This document shows, one piece after another, positions 26,812 through 36,016 of a stretch of 64,000 nucleotides of DNA. The stretch comes from Bradyrhizobiaceae bacterium (GTDB lineage: Bacteria > Pseudomonadota > Alphaproteobacteria > Rhizobiales > Xanthobacteraceae). The notes under the pieces are model-generated. The model did not search any database. It saw only the letters and a list, made by a program, of their open reading frames with translations, and was not told the DNA's origin. How positions within the stretch are numbered: position 1 is the stretch's first letter; every line of letters starts with the position of its first letter. The stretch lies in contig CP078014.1 in assembly GCA_020544565.1 (NCBI GenBank), positions 3,164,016-3,228,015 of the forward strand, read 5' to 3'. A program made the translations under genes and the position numbers.

Positions 26812-27591
26812 TCAGAACGTCGTGTAGCCGCCGTCGATCACGATCATGTCGCCGGTGTGATAGGACGACGCCCGGCTCATCAGATAGACGGCGATGCCGC
26901 CGAAATCCGCCGGCTCGCCGAAGCGGCGCATGGGAATGCGCGGCATCACGTTGCCGACGAACTTGTCGTCGGCCATCAGCCCCTGCGTCATGTCGCTTTT
27001 GATCCAGCCGGGCAGGATGGCGTTGGCGGTGATGCCGTAGCGCGCCAGTTCGACACCGAGCGCGCGGACTACGGCGTTGGTCGCAGCCTTGGTGGCGGCG
27101 TAGTGCTCGTTGCGCGCGGTGCCGAACAGCGACGCCATGCTCGATGTCGCCACCAGCCGGCCGAAGGCGTCGCCGCCCGCTGCGCGTTCGGTCATGTGGC
27201 GCGCGGCTTCCCGGAACACGTGAAACACGCCGTCGAGATTGGTGGCGAACATGCGCCGCCATTCGTCGTCGGTGCGGTCGATGAAGGCGCGCCGTCCGCC
27301 GCCGCCGATGCCGGCGTTGGCGAAGCAGCCATCGACGCGGCCGAAGGTCTGCAGCGTCGCGGCCATGGCGGCCTTGACCGATGCGGCGTCGGTGACGTCG
27401 CACACCTGCGCCTCGGCCCTGCTGCCCTTCGCCGCGATCGAGGCCACGGCCTGCGCGTTCTTGTCCGCGTTGCGGCCCCAGATCGACACCGCCGCGCCGG
27501 CGTCCGCCAGCGCCTGCGCGATGCCGAGACCGATGCCGCCATTGCCGCCGGTGATCACCGCCACGCGGCCGTCGAGATCGAAAATACCCAT
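26812..27591 (-). CDS. Short-chain dehydrogenase/reductase (FabG-like), 259 aa
   Basis: This is a classical SDR with the cofactor motif TGGNGGIG (about residues 14-21). NAGIG lies near residue 92, the active-site Ser near residue 148 and the catalytic Tyr-Lys in HYAATKAATN (about residue 163). The C-terminus ASSYHTGDMIVIDGGYTTF is the usual end of 3-oxoacyl-ACP-reductase-like or glucose-dehydrogenase-like members. Asn rather than Asp patterns around the cofactor do not settle NAD versus NADP. It is convergent with the pirin gene and divergent from the enoyl-CoA hydratase. Confidence 0.9.
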   Translation of the reverse strand: MGIFDLDGRVAVITGGNGGIGLGIAQALADAGAAVSIWGRNADKNAQAVASIAAKGSRAEAQVCDVTDAASVKAAMAATLQTFGRVDGCFANAGIGGGGRRAFIDRTDDEWRRMFATNLDGVFHVFREAARHMTERAAGGDAFGRLVATSSMASLFGTARNEHYAATKAATNAVVRALGVELARYGITANAILPGWIKSDMTQGLMADDKFVGNVMPRIPMRRFGEPADFGGIAVYLMSRASSYHTGDMIVIDGGYTTF

Positions 27592-27843
27592 GAATGTCTC
27601 CGCTCCATCCTGCGCCGATGATCCAGTATGCGATCACATTGGCCAATCGGTGCAGCGAAATCAAACCCAAGCGCGGCGGTGTTTTCGCCATGCGAAACGA
27701 ACCGTGTCGTGCATGGCTGATCCGCCATCGCGACCGCGCGGCGCAGCGTTTACAGCGATCGGAGTTTCCGGAATAGTCGCGGCGAGATCGATGACGGTCA
27801 TCATCGTCACGCGGCATCATCACAATCACGCGGAGAGAAACGC

Positions 27844-28635
27844 ATGCAGTTCACCCATTGCCGGCTGGAATTCGACGGACCGGTCGCCACCCTCGTGCTC
27901 GATCATCAGGAGGTCATGAACGCGGTGTCGGCCGACATGCTCGCGGGACTGATGGAAGCGATGGACGCGATCGAGGACAAGCGCGACGAGGTGCGCTGTC
28001 TCGTCCTCACCGGCGCGGGCAAGGCGTTCTGCACCGGCGCCAACCTGCAGGGCCGCAACAACGCCGGCGGCAAGCGGCCGAACGCGGGCTCCTCGCTTGA
28101 GACCGGATTCCATCCGTTCCTGCGCCGCCTGCGCAACCTGCATTGCCCGCTGGTGTCGTCCGTCAACGGCCCCGCCGCCGGCGCGGGCATGAGCTTCGCG
28201 CTGATGGGGGATCTCATCCTGTGCGCGCGCTCGTCCTATTTCCTGCAGGCGTTCCGGCGCATCGGCCTCGTGCCCGATTGCGGTTCCACCTGGATCCTGC
28301 CGCGGCTGATCGGAAAGGCGCGCGCGGTGGAGCTGTCGCTGCTCGGCGAGCGGCTGCCGGCGGAGAAGGCGCTGGAATGGGGCCTGGTCAACCGCGTGGT
28401 CGATGACGGCGCGCTGGCGGAGGAAACCAGAAAGCTCGCCCACGATCTCGCTAACGGGCCGACCGTGGCGCTGGCGATGATCCGCCGGCTCTATTGGGAG
28501 AGCGAGGTCAACTCGTTCGAGGATCAGCTCGATCTCGAGCAGCAGTTGCAACGCGTCGCCGGCCGCAGCGAGGATTTCAAGGAAGGCGTCGGCGCGTTCC
28601 TCGAAAAGCGCCCCGCCCAGTTCAAGGGCCGCTAG
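27844..28635 (+). CDS. Enoyl-CoA hydratase/isomerase family protein, 263 aa
   Basis: This is a crotonase-fold protein. The CoA-binding and oxyanion-hole elements are TGAGKAFCTGANLQG (about residues 55-69) and NGPAAGAGMSFALMGDL (about residues 109-125). The second acidic residue region reads RIGLVPDCGSTWILPR (about residue 139), where Asp stands in for the usual Glu/Gly pattern. This resembles the PaaG/PaaB-like isomerase subtype rather than classical hydratases. Its stop codon directly abuts the fabI stop codon on the other strand. It is a single gene divergent from the SDR. Confidence 0.9.
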   Translation: MQFTHCRLEFDGPVATLVLDHQEVMNAVSADMLAGLMEAMDAIEDKRDEVRCLVLTGAGKAFCTGANLQGRNNAGGKRPNAGSSLETGFHPFLRRLRNLHCPLVSSVNGPAAGAGMSFALMGDLILCARSSYFLQAFRRIGLVPDCGSTWILPRLIGKARAVELSLLGERLPAEKALEWGLVNRVVDDGALAEETRKLAHDLANGPTVALAMIRRLYWESEVNSFEDQLDLEQQLQRVAGRSEDFKEGVGAFLEKRPAQFKGR

Positions 28636-29445
28636 CTAGTCGGCGCCGCCGTCATTCTTCAACGCGTCGGGATGCGGCATCGAGATGATGTTGTAGCCCG
28701 CGTCGACGAAATGCGTCTCGCCGGTGACGCCGCCGGACAGATCCGACAGCAGATAGAGCGCGGTGCCGCCCAACTCATCGAGGGTGACGCCGCGACCCAG
28801 CGGCGAGTGCTTCTGCTGGAACGCGAACATGGCGCGCGAATCGCCGATGCCCGCGCCGGCCAGCGTGCGCACCGGCCCGGCCGAGATGGCGTTGACACGG
28901 ATGCCGTTGCGACCGAAATCGGCGGCGAGGTAGCGCACCGAGGCTTCCAGCGCCGCCTTGGCTACGCCCATGACGTTGTAATTCGGCATCACGCGGGTGG
29001 AGCCGCCGAAGGTCAGCGTCACCAACGAACCGCCGTTCGGCATCAGCTCGGAGGCGCGCCTGGCGACCTCGGTAAACGAGAAGCACGAGATCACCATGGT
29101 GCGCGAGAAATTGGCGCGGGTGGTGTCGGCGTAGCGGCCCTTCAACTCGTTCTTGTCGGAGAAGCCGATGGCGTGGACCACGAAATCGATCGCGCCCCAC
29201 TTGTCCTTCATCGCGGCGAACACCGCATCGACGCTGGCGATGTCCTCGACGTCGCATGGCAGGATCAGCGCGGCGCCAAGCGATTCGGCCAGAGGCTTCA
29301 CCCGCTTGCCGAGCGCGTCGCCCTGATAGGTGAAGGCCAGTTCCGCGCCCTGCGCGTGCAGGGCTTTGGCGATGCCCCATGCGATCGAGTGATCGTTGGC
29401 GACGCCCATGATGAGCCCGCGCTTGCCTTGCATCAGTTGTTGCAT
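28636..29445 (-). CDS. fabI: Enoyl-ACP reductase FabI (NADH), 269 aa
   Basis: FabI catalyses the last reductive step of each fatty acid elongation cycle. The sequence opens MQGKRGLIMGVANDHSIAWGIAKAL, the typical FabI cofactor region. The Tyr-x6-Lys active site lies in YNVMGVAKAALE (about residue 157), with SAGPVRTLAGAGI following. ATG 29445 has GAGGGATCA upstream. It is third in the fabA-fabB-fabI order on the minus strand, separated from fabB by 159 bp that hold a palindromic repeat. It may therefore have its own promoter. FabI is the target of triclosan-type inhibitors, and no resistance change can be judged here. Confidence 0.95.
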   Translation of the reverse strand: MQQLMQGKRGLIMGVANDHSIAWGIAKALHAQGAELAFTYQGDALGKRVKPLAESLGAALILPCDVEDIASVDAVFAAMKDKWGAIDFVVHAIGFSDKNELKGRYADTTRANFSRTMVISCFSFTEVARRASELMPNGGSLVTLTFGGSTRVMPNYNVMGVAKAALEASVRYLAADFGRNGIRVNAISAGPVRTLAGAGIGDSRAMFAFQQKHSPLGRGVTLDELGGTALYLLSDLSGGVTGETHFVDAGYNIISMPHPDALKNDGGAD

Positions 29446-29459
29446 TGATCCCTCACGGC

Positions 29460-29559
29460 GTCGTCCCCGCGAAGGCGGGGACCCAGTCTTTTTCTCACAA
29501 GCCACCTGTCAGGTGCCATCGCTTTTTGTGCGATGGGTCCCCGCCTTCGCGGGGACGAC
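29460..29559. repeat. Palindromic repeat pair in the fabB-fabI gap
   Basis: Two perfect 26-bp inverted arms (29460-29485 and 29534-29559) are separated by 48 bp. Each arm itself contains CCCCGC-GAA-GGCGGGG-like dyad symmetry, so each can form its own hairpin. From memory, this is a common dispersed element in Bradyrhizobium-type genomes. It could affect mRNA stability between fabB and fabI. Confidence 0.85.
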
Positions 29560-29604
29560 CCGGTTTTTCAAGTACCGAACCGGCATTATCGGCGTGCGTG
29601 AATC

Positions 29605-30828
29605 TCACGCATCGACATGCTTGAACACCAGCGTCGCATTGGTGCCACCGAAGCCGAACGAATTCGACAGCACAGTGCCGACCTTGGCGTTGTCGATGCG
29701 CTTGCGCACGATCGGCATGTCGGCGAAAGCCGGATCGAGTTCCTGGATGTTGGCGCTCTCGCAGATGAAGCCGTTGTTCATCATCAACAGCGAATAGATC
29801 GCTTCCTGCACGCCGGTCGCGCCGAGCGAGTGCCCGGTCAGCGACTTGGTCGCCGCGATCGGCGGGCACTTGTCGCCCGCTCCGAACACATTGCGGATCG
29901 CGCCGATCTCCGGCGGATCGCCCGCGGGCGTCGAGGTCGCATGCGGATTGATGTAATCGACCTTGGTCTTCACCGTGGACAGCGCCATGCGCATGCAGCG
30001 CTCCGCGCCTTCGCCGGACGGTGCGACCATGTCATAACCGTCCGACGTCGCGCCGTAGCCGACGATCTCGCCGTAAATCTTGGCGCCGCGCGCCCTGGCG
30101 TGCTCCAGTTCTTCCAGCACCAGCACGCCCGCGCCGCCGGCGATGACGAAGCCGTCGCGGTTGACGTCATAGGCGCGCGAGGCGGTGGCCGGCGTGGCGT
30201 TGTATTTCGACGACATCGCACCCATGGCGTCGAACAGCACCGACATGGTCCAGTCGAGGTCCTCGCAGCCGCCGGCGAAGATGATGTCCTGCTTGCCCCA
30301 CTGGATCGTCTCGTAGGCGTTGCCGATGCAGTGGTTCGAGGTCGCGCAGGCCGAGGAGATCGAATAGTTGACGCCCTTGATCTTGAACCAGGTGGCGAGC
30401 GTCGCCGAGGCCGTGGACGACATGGCTTTGGGGACGGCGAACGGACCGACGCGCTTCGGGCCCTTGGTGCGGGTGATGTCGGCAGCATCGACGATGGCGC
30501 GCGCGGACGGCCCACCCGAGCCCATGATGATGCCGGTGCGCGGATTGACCACGTCGGACTCGTCCAGCCCCGAGTCGCTGATCGCCTGCTCCATGGCGAC
30601 GTGATTCCACGCCGCACCCTCGCCGAGGAAACGCATGGCGCGCCGGTCGACCACATCGGCCGGGTTCAACGTCGGCCGGCCGAACACCTGCGAGCGGAAG
30701 CCGAGCCGGGCGTAGTCTTCCGAATGGGTGATGCCCGGCTTGGCATCGCGGAGGCTCGCAAGCACCTCCTGAGTGTTGTTTCCGATGGACGAGACGATCC
30801 CCATTCCCGTCACCACAACCCGCCTCAT
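29605..30828 (-). CDS. fabB: Beta-ketoacyl-ACP synthase I FabB, 407 aa
   Basis: This condensing enzyme elongates acyl-ACPs, including the unsaturated intermediate made by FabA. The Cys-His-His triad is complete: SACATS (Cys about residue 161), [11 protein letters not shown] (His about residue 297) and TGHSLGA (His about residue 332). The C-terminal [14 protein letters not shown] is typical. It lies 114 bp downstream of fabA on the same strand. FabA plus FabB in tandem is the classic anaerobic route to unsaturated fatty acids in proteobacteria. Confidence 0.96.
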   Translation of the reverse strand: MRRVVVTGMGIVSSIGNNTQEVLASLRDAKPGITHSEDYARLGFRSQVFGRPTLNPADVVDRRAMRFLGEGAAWNHVAMEQAISDSGLDESDVVNPRTGIIMGSGGPSARAIVDAADITRTKGPKRVGPFAVPKAMSSTASATLATWFKIKGVNYSISSACATSNHCIGNAYETIQWGKQDIIFAGGCEDLDWTMSVLFDAMGAMSSKYNATPATASRAYDVNRDGFVIAGGAGVLVLEELEHARARGAKIYGEIVGYGATSDGYDMVAPSGEGAERCMRMALSTVKTKVDYINPHATSTPAGDPPEIGAIRNVFGAGDKCPPIAATKSLTGHSLGATGVQEAIYSLLMMNNGFICESANIQELDPAFADMPIVRKRIDNAKVGTVLSNSFGFGGTNATLVFKHVDA

Positions 30829-30942
30829 GATTCCTCGCCCCTCGTTGCTGCGCTTGATCTTGTCGCGCCTTGCCCGCCCGACGCCGGCTCCCGCAGCCGG
30901 CGGATTGATCTGCCCATTGCCGCTGGGCTCACGCTCACTGCA

Positions 30943-31476
30943 TCACGTTCCCGGCTGTAATGGGGCGTCCTGCTGGAATAACCCAACTTTCAGGTCCTTG
31001 GCGCGATAGATGGTTTCGCCGTCGGCCGTCAGCGTCCCGTCAGCGATTCCGAGCCAGAGCTTCGAGCGCATCACGCGCTTGATCTCGATATTGTACACGA
31101 CGCTGCTGACATGGGGCAGAACCTGTCCGGTGAACTTGAGCTCGCTCAAGCCGAGCGCGCGCCCGCGCCCCTGCCCGCCGGACCAGCCGAGGAAAAATCC
31201 AACCATCTGCCACAGCGCATCGAGCCCGAGGCAACCCGGCATCACCGGATCGCCCTTGAAGTGGCAGCCGAAGAACCAGAGATCGGATTTCACATCCAGC
31301 TCGGCGCGCACCAGCCCCTTGCCGAACTCGCCGCCGGTGTCGTTGATCTCGGTGATCCGGTCGAACATCAGCATCGGCGGCAACGGCAATTGCGCATTGC
31401 CGGGCCCGAACAGCTCACCCCGGCCGCAGGCCAGGAGTTCCTCGTAAGAATAGCTGTTCTGGGGCTGAAACATCAT
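30943..31476 (-). CDS. fabA: 3-hydroxydecanoyl-ACP dehydratase/isomerase FabA, 177 aa
   Basis: FabA dehydrates 3-hydroxyacyl-ACP and isomerises the C10 product to cis-3-decenoyl-ACP. The hot-dog fold signature [24 protein letters not shown] carries the catalytic His (about residue 71) and Asp (about residue 85). The length fits. AAGG precedes ATG 31476, and a second ATG follows immediately. It is the first gene of fabA-fabB-fabI and divergent from irr across a 240-bp region. Iron-responsive control of the shared region is possible but not shown. Confidence 0.96.
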   Translation of the reverse strand: MMFQPQNSYSYEELLACGRGELFGPGNAQLPLPPMLMFDRITEINDTGGEFGKGLVRAELDVKSDLWFFGCHFKGDPVMPGCLGLDALWQMVGFFLGWSGGQGRGRALGLSELKFTGQVLPHVSSVVYNIEIKRVMRSKLWLGIADGTLTADGETIYRAKDLKVGLFQQDAPLQPGT

Positions 31477-31614
31477 AATACCTTTGTTGCCAAGACTGCG
31501 CGGCGGATGGTGTCGCGCGGACCTCTAACATAGGCCCCGGCAAGGGCAAAGCGTCCGCAACGGCTTGATTCCGGCTGTTTTTACCTCAAGATGCCTAACG
31601 CAGTTGCGAAAAAC

Positions 31615-31643
31615 TTGCATCTGATGCAGCCTGTTCCTATACT
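31615..31643 (+). promoter_or_regulatory. irr promoter with dyad over the -35 element
   Basis: TTGCAT (31615-31620), a 17-nt spacer and TATACT (31638-31643) form a good housekeeping promoter 74 bp before the irr ATG. The dyad GCATC-T-GATGC (31617-31627) overlaps the -35 box and is well placed for a repressor. In Bradyrhizobium japonicum, irr transcription is reported to be controlled by Fur. Confidence 0.65.
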
Positions 31644-31716
31644 GGCTTGAAATATGCATTTCCGGATCGGGGCGGGACGCCGCCTTGGCCGTCGGCTTCG
31701 GAATGTGAGTGATCCG

Positions 31717-32217
31717 ATGAACGATATGACGATGATCGAGACGAAGCGCGCCGAGATCGACAGCGGCGCCGATATGCATCATCACGGTCACGCGCCCGTA
31801 TTGACCGGCTGTCCGTGGCACGACGTCAACGAGATGCTGCAATCGGTCGGCTTGCGCCCGACCCGCCAGCGCATGGCGCTGAGCTGGCTGCTGTTCGGCA
31901 AAGGCGATCGTCACCTGACCGCGGAAATGCTCTACGAGGAAGCAACCCAGGCCAAGGTCCCGGTGTCGCTGGCCACCGTCTACAACACACTCAACCAGCT
32001 CACCGAAGCGGGGTTGCTGCGTCAGGTCAGCGTGGACGGCACCAAGACCTATTTCGACACCAACACCACCGCCCACCATCATTTCTATGTCGAGGGCAAC
32101 CACGAGCTGGTCGATATTCCCAATCCCAACCTCGTGCTCAAGACCGTGCCCGAAGTGCCGGAAGGCTACGAGATCACCCGCATCGACATGGTGGTGCGCC
32201 TGCGCAAGAAGCGCTGA
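31717..32217 (+). CDS. irr: Iron response regulator Irr (Fur family), 166 aa
   Basis: This is a Fur-superfamily regulator of the rhizobial Irr type. It controls iron and heme genes and senses heme directly. The heme regulatory motif GCPWHDV is at residues 31-37, and a His-rich second heme site HHH is at residues 120-122. Fur-like winged-helix elements (TRQRMALSWLLF, VSLATVYNTLNQLTEAGLL) lie between. Irr with the Cys-Pro motif is the type degraded when heme is available in Bradyrhizobium. ATG 31717 was chosen because it opens directly before the motif region, with GAGTGAT upstream. It is divergent from fabA. Confidence 0.93.
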   Translation: MNDMTMIETKRAEIDSGADMHHHGHAPVLTGCPWHDVNEMLQSVGLRPTRQRMALSWLLFGKGDRHLTAEMLYEEATQAKVPVSLATVYNTLNQLTEAGLLRQVSVDGTKTYFDTNTTAHHHFYVEGNHELVDIPNPNLVLKTVPEVPEGYEITRIDMVVRLRKKR

Positions 32218-32308
32218 AGGCCAAACGCTTTCCCTATCGCGATTGCACGTGCCTCAAACGGAATGCGCCTGATGGCGCTCCGCTTGTAAGTCGCAGGGGG
32301 AAGGAAAA

Positions 32309-32836
32309 TCAGTTCACCTTCTCGTCGGCATAGACGCCCCACAGCCGCTGCTGCTCGATCCAGCCGTCGAAACCGTTGCCGTTGATGCGGCACCAGCCGC
32401 CGGCGCAGCGCTTGACGCTGGCGACCACGCCCGCCTGCAGCCGCGCCGCCACTCCGCTGGCCGCATCCGGACTGGCATAAATCGGCGCGAGCTCGTCCTT
32501 CTTCTTCATGGTGACCACCGCGGTGCGCCTGCCCGACAGCAGCGAGTGATAGACCCAGCCCTCGGCGCCTTCCGAATCGCGCACGCGCCGCCAGTTCTCG
32601 AACTCGGCGGTGATCTCCACCGGCAGCCCGGCGCGGGTGTAGATCCAGCTCACGTCCTGATCCTTGGTGGGACCGACGCGGACATTGACGTGGTCGGACT
32701 TCAGGCTGACATAGCGCGGCAGCGGCAGTCCGCTGGCGCTCACCGCCATCTCCTTGGCCGCGTGCCCCGCTGCGCCTGACGCAAACCACACCGCACCCAC
32801 CGCCGCCGATAACGCCAAACTCCTGACAAACCCCAT
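32309..32836 (-). CDS. Exported protein with two bacterial SH3 domains, 175 aa
   Basis: A signal peptide (GFVRSLALSAAVGAVWFASGAAGHA, cleavage about residue 27) is followed by two SH3b-like repeats. Repeat one is SDHVNVRVGP...SEGAEGWVYHSLLSG (about residues 45-100). Repeat two runs from about 108 to 170, with CAGGWCRINGNGFDGWIEQQRLWG. Such proteins are periplasmic and often bind peptidoglycan or act as accessory domains to wall enzymes, but no catalytic domain is present here. ATG 32836 has AAGGGCAGGG upstream. It is convergent with irr. Confidence 0.85.
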   Translation of the reverse strand: MGFVRSLALSAAVGAVWFASGAAGHAAKEMAVSASGLPLPRYVSLKSDHVNVRVGPTKDQDVSWIYTRAGLPVEITAEFENWRRVRDSEGAEGWVYHSLLSGRRTAVVTMKKKDELAPIYASPDAASGVAARLQAGVVASVKRCAGGWCRINGNGFDGWIEQQRLWGVYADEKVN

Positions 32837-33103
32837 CGCCCTGCCCTTCACGCGTCCCCAACGCCACCATTTTCGCTGCCGCCCGGCGCCGCCTTCGCCG
32901 CTTTCGAGGCCCCGCGACGCCGGCCGGGCGCGCGTGGGGTTCTTGTCTTGGCGCGGCCTTCTGCTAGAGAGGGACCAGGGACCAGACGCCTGAAAAGCTG
33001 CGAAAAGCTCGCCGGACCGGCGACGACGGCCTACCTTCGAACAGGCCGGTTAATGTGGACTGAACGGGCGGACGAAAGCGGCCGGGAACGGACAAGGGGA
33101 CGA

Positions 33104-34108
33104 ATGAGCCTGGGTAAGAAAAAGCCTCTGGTGGTGGTGACGCGCAAGCTGCCCGACAGCACCGAAACGCGCATGCGCGAGCTTTTCGACACCCGGCTCA
33201 ACCTCGACGACACGCCGATGACCCCGGCGCAACTGGCCGAGGCGGTGCGCACCGCCGACATCCTGGTTCCCACCGTATCCGACGAGATCACCGCCGACAT
33301 CCTGAGCCAGCCGGACATCCGGCTGAAGCTGATCGCCAATTTCGGCAACGGGGTGGACAATATCGACGTGCCGGCAGCGATGGCGCGCGGCATCACCGTC
33401 ACCAACACGCCCAAGGTGCTGACCGAAGACACCGCCGACATGACCATGGCGCTGCTGCTCGCCGTACCGCGCCGGCTGATCGAGGGCGCCGCCATTCTGA
33501 CCGAGGGCAAGGACTGGCCAGGCTGGTCGCCGACCTGGATGCTCGGCCACCGTCTCGGCGGCAAACGCCTCGGCATCATCGGCATGGGCCGCATCGGCCA
33601 GGCGCTGGCGCGGCGCGCCCACGCCTTCGGACTGCAGATCCACTATCACAACCGCCGTCCGGTGGCGCCGCAGATTGAGGAAGAGTTGCGCGCCACGTAC
33701 TGGGACAGCCTCGACCAGATGCTGGCGCGGATGGATTTCATCTCGGTCAACTGCCCGCACACGCCGGCGACGTTCCACCTGCTGTCGGCGCGGCGGCTGA
33801 AACTCATCCGCAAGGACGCCTACATCATCAACACCGCGCGCGGCGAGATCATCGACGAGGCCACTCTCGCCAAGCTGATCGAAGACGGCGACATCGCCGG
33901 TGCGGCCCTCGACGTGTTCGAGAACGAGCCCGCGGTCAATCCCAAGCTGGTGCAACTGGCCAGGGCCGGCAAGGTGGTGCTGCTGCCGCATATGGGCTCG
34001 GCCACCATCGAAGGCCGGGTCGAGATGGGCGAAAAGGTGATGATTAACATCCGCACCTTCCTCGACGGCCACCGCCCGCCCGACCGGGTGCTGCCGGGCG
34101 TGGGGTAG
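33104..34108 (+). CDS. D-2-hydroxyacid dehydrogenase (glyoxylate/hydroxypyruvate reductase type), 334 aa
   Basis: This belongs to the D-isomer-specific 2-hydroxyacid dehydrogenase family. The Rossmann motif is GIIGMGRIGQALARR (about residue 157). The catalytic set is complete: Arg in NTARGE (about residue 243), Glu in FENEP and His in LLPHMGSAT (about residue 298). The overall sequence resembles glyoxylate/hydroxypyruvate reductases more than SerA, and no regulatory ACT domain is present. ATG 33104 has AAGGGGAC upstream. The exact substrate (glyoxylate, hydroxypyruvate or another 2-oxoacid) is not determined. Confidence 0.9.
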   Translation: MSLGKKKPLVVVTRKLPDSTETRMRELFDTRLNLDDTPMTPAQLAEAVRTADILVPTVSDEITADILSQPDIRLKLIANFGNGVDNIDVPAAMARGITVTNTPKVLTEDTADMTMALLLAVPRRLIEGAAILTEGKDWPGWSPTWMLGHRLGGKRLGIIGMGRIGQALARRAHAFGLQIHYHNRRPVAPQIEEELRATYWDSLDQMLARMDFISVNCPHTPATFHLLSARRLKLIRKDAYIINTARGEIIDEATLAKLIEDGDIAGAALDVFENEPAVNPKLVQLARAGKVVLLPHMGSATIEGRVEMGEKVMINIRTFLDGHRPPDRVLPGVG

Positions 34109-34142
34109 AGCGCCCAACGCCCGAAAAGGGGTCGCTGTCCTC

Positions 34143-34214
34143 GTCATTGCGAGGAGCGCTAGCTCCGAAGCAATCCAGCTTGTTATTGGATTGCTTCGCT
34201 CCGCTCGCAATGAC
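34143..34214. repeat. Palindromic repeat between the 2-hydroxyacid dehydrogenase gene and moeB
   Basis: GTCATTGCGAG and CTCGCAATGAC form the outer arms. GAAGCAATCCA (34167-34177) and TGGATTGCTTC (34187-34197) form perfect 11-bp inner arms. It lies between convergent genes and could act as a two-way transcription end. From memory, this is a widespread intergenic repeat of Bradyrhizobium-type genomes. Confidence 0.8.
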
Positions 34215-34230
34215 GAGGTCAAAGCGGCGG

Positions 34231-35031
34231 CTACTTGTGTCCGCTCAGATCGGTGATCGTCGGCGCGTCGCCATTGAGCGGGTTCGCCGGATCGCGAGCA
34301 TAGCGCAGCGTCTCGAACCGCATCGCGCGGGCGTCGATCATCACCAGCCGCCCAACCAGACTCTCGCCGAAACCGACGATCTCGCGGATCGTCTCCAGCG
34401 CCATCATCGAGCCGAGCACCCCGGCCAGCGCACCGAGCACGCCGGCCTCCTCGCAGCTCGGCACGGTGCCGGGCGGCGGCGGCTCGGGAAACAGGCAGCG
34501 ATAGGTCGGGTTAAGCGCACCGTCGTCGTTGACGGCATGGGCGCGGATCGTGGTCAGCGACGCATCGAACACGCCGAGCGCGCCGGTGACCAGGGTCTTG
34601 CCGGCAAGGAAGCAGGCATCCGACACCAGATAGCGCGTGGCGAAATTGTCCGAGCCATCGACCACCACGTCGTAGCCGCCGACGATCTCCAGCGCATTGG
34701 CGGCGGCGAGCCGCACCGCATGGGTGCGCAGGGCGACATGGGGATTGAGCGCGCCAATCCGCTCCGCCGCGCTCTCGACCTTGGCGCGCCCGACATCGGC
34801 GGTGGCGTGGATGATCTGACGCTGCAGATTGGACAGCGACACGGTGTCGTCGTCGATCACGCCCAACGTGCCGACGCCGGCGGCGGCGAGATACATCAGC
34901 ACCGGCGCGCCGAGGCCGCCGGCGCCGATCACCAGAACCCGCGCCGCCTTCAGCGCCGCCTGACCGGGGCCGCCGACCTCGCGCAACACGATATGGCGGG
35001 CGTAGCGTTCAAGTTCTTCGGAGGTCAGCAT
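34231..35031 (-). CDS. moeB: MoeB/ThiF/HesA-type adenylyltransferase, 266 aa
   Basis: This is an E1-like enzyme that adenylates the C-terminus of a small sulfur carrier (MoaD or ThiS). The ATP-binding GAGGLGAPVLMYLAAAGVG is at about residues 36-54. The SLSNLQRQIIH segment holds the catalytic Arg, and DGSDNFATRYLVSDAC follows. The active-site Cys region is TVPSCEEAGVLG. The CxxC pairs that hold zinc in E. coli MoeB are not evident. MoeB versus ThiF cannot be fully settled without moaD or thiS in view. It begins 12 bp after the mutM stop, so the two form an operon. Confidence 0.85.
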   Translation of the reverse strand: MLTSEELERYARHIVLREVGGPGQAALKAARVLVIGAGGLGAPVLMYLAAAGVGTLGVIDDDTVSLSNLQRQIIHATADVGRAKVESAAERIGALNPHVALRTHAVRLAAANALEIVGGYDVVVDGSDNFATRYLVSDACFLAGKTLVTGALGVFDASLTTIRAHAVNDDGALNPTYRCLFPEPPPPGTVPSCEEAGVLGALAGVLGSMMALETIREIVGFGESLVGRLVMIDARAMRFETLRYARDPANPLNGDAPTITDLSGHK

Positions 35032-35043
35032 GATCTCGCACCC

Positions 35044-35925
35044 CTACTTCTGACAGGCCGGGCACCAGAACGTCGAACGGCCGTTCTGGGTGAAGCGCCG
35101 GACGACGCCCTTGCACTTCGGCGTCTTGCACGGCGCTCCTTCCTGGTCATAGACCTGAAACGAGTGCTGGAAATAGCCCAGTTCGCCGTCGGTTTGGCGA
35201 TGGTCACGCAGCGACGAGCCACCGGCCTTGATCGCCGCGTTCAAGACGTCATGAATCGAACCGACCAGATGCCTGGCGCGGTCGGTCGGCCCGCCCTTGC
35301 GATCGGCCAGCGTCGCGGCTTGCCGCTTCGGCGACAGATGCGCGCGGAACAGCGCCTCGCACACATAGATATTGCCGAGCCCCGCCACCACCCGCTGATC
35401 GAGCAGCGCCGCCTTCAGCGACGTTGCCTTTCCCGCGCAGGCTTGTGCCAGCATCGCGGCGTCGAACGCATTGCCGAGCGGTTCCGGGCCAAGACCCTTC
35501 AGCATCGGCTCGTTGTCGATCGCGGCGCGCGCGACGATCTTCATGAAGCCGAAGCGGCGCGGATCGTTGAACGCGATCACCGCCCCCGACGCCATGTGGA
35601 AGACGACGTGATCGTGGGTCCGGTTCTCGCTGCGCGGATAATGGAAATCCCCCGGGGTGGTCTCGCCCTCCGGCAGCGCCACGCGGAACGAGCCGGACAT
35701 GCCGAGATGCATTACCAGCACGTCGCCGCTGTCGAGATCGGCCAGCAGGTATTTGGCGCGGCGGCCGAGACCGGTCACCACATGGCCGTCGAGACGCGCG
35801 GCAAAATCGCTCTGGAACGGAAACCGCAGGTCGCCGCGCCGCGTCTCCACCCGCGCAATGCGCTGGCCCTCCATCACCGGCTGCAGGCCGCGCCGGACGG
35901 TTTCGACCTCTGGTAATTCGGGCAT
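35044..35925 (-). CDS. mutM: Formamidopyrimidine-DNA glycosylase MutM (Fpg), 293 aa
   Basis: MutM removes 8-oxoguanine and formamidopyrimidines and cuts the abasic site. The N-terminus MPELPEVET supplies the catalytic Pro2 and Glu3. The H2TH region lies near residue 150-200 ([20 protein letters not shown]). The C-terminal zinc finger is complete (CKTPKCKG ... FWCPACQK) and ends the protein. The length is slightly above E. coli's 269 aa. It is divergent from ubiE, 91 bp away, and co-directional with moeB. Confidence 0.97.
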   Translation of the reverse strand: MPELPEVETVRRGLQPVMEGQRIARVETRRGDLRFPFQSDFAARLDGHVVTGLGRRAKYLLADLDSGDVLVMHLGMSGSFRVALPEGETTPGDFHYPRSENRTHDHVVFHMASGAVIAFNDPRRFGFMKIVARAAIDNEPMLKGLGPEPLGNAFDAAMLAQACAGKATSLKAALLDQRVVAGLGNIYVCEALFRAHLSPKRQAATLADRKGGPTDRARHLVGSIHDVLNAAIKAGGSSLRDHRQTDGELGYFQHSFQVYDQEGAPCKTPKCKGVVRRFTQNGRSTFWCPACQK

Positions 35926-36016
35926 GGGGCATTCACCTTGAGTTGCCGACGTGATAGCGCCTACGGCGGCGACAGGCTATGGTCCCGCCGCAACAAGCCG
36001 CCTGGATTGGACACGA

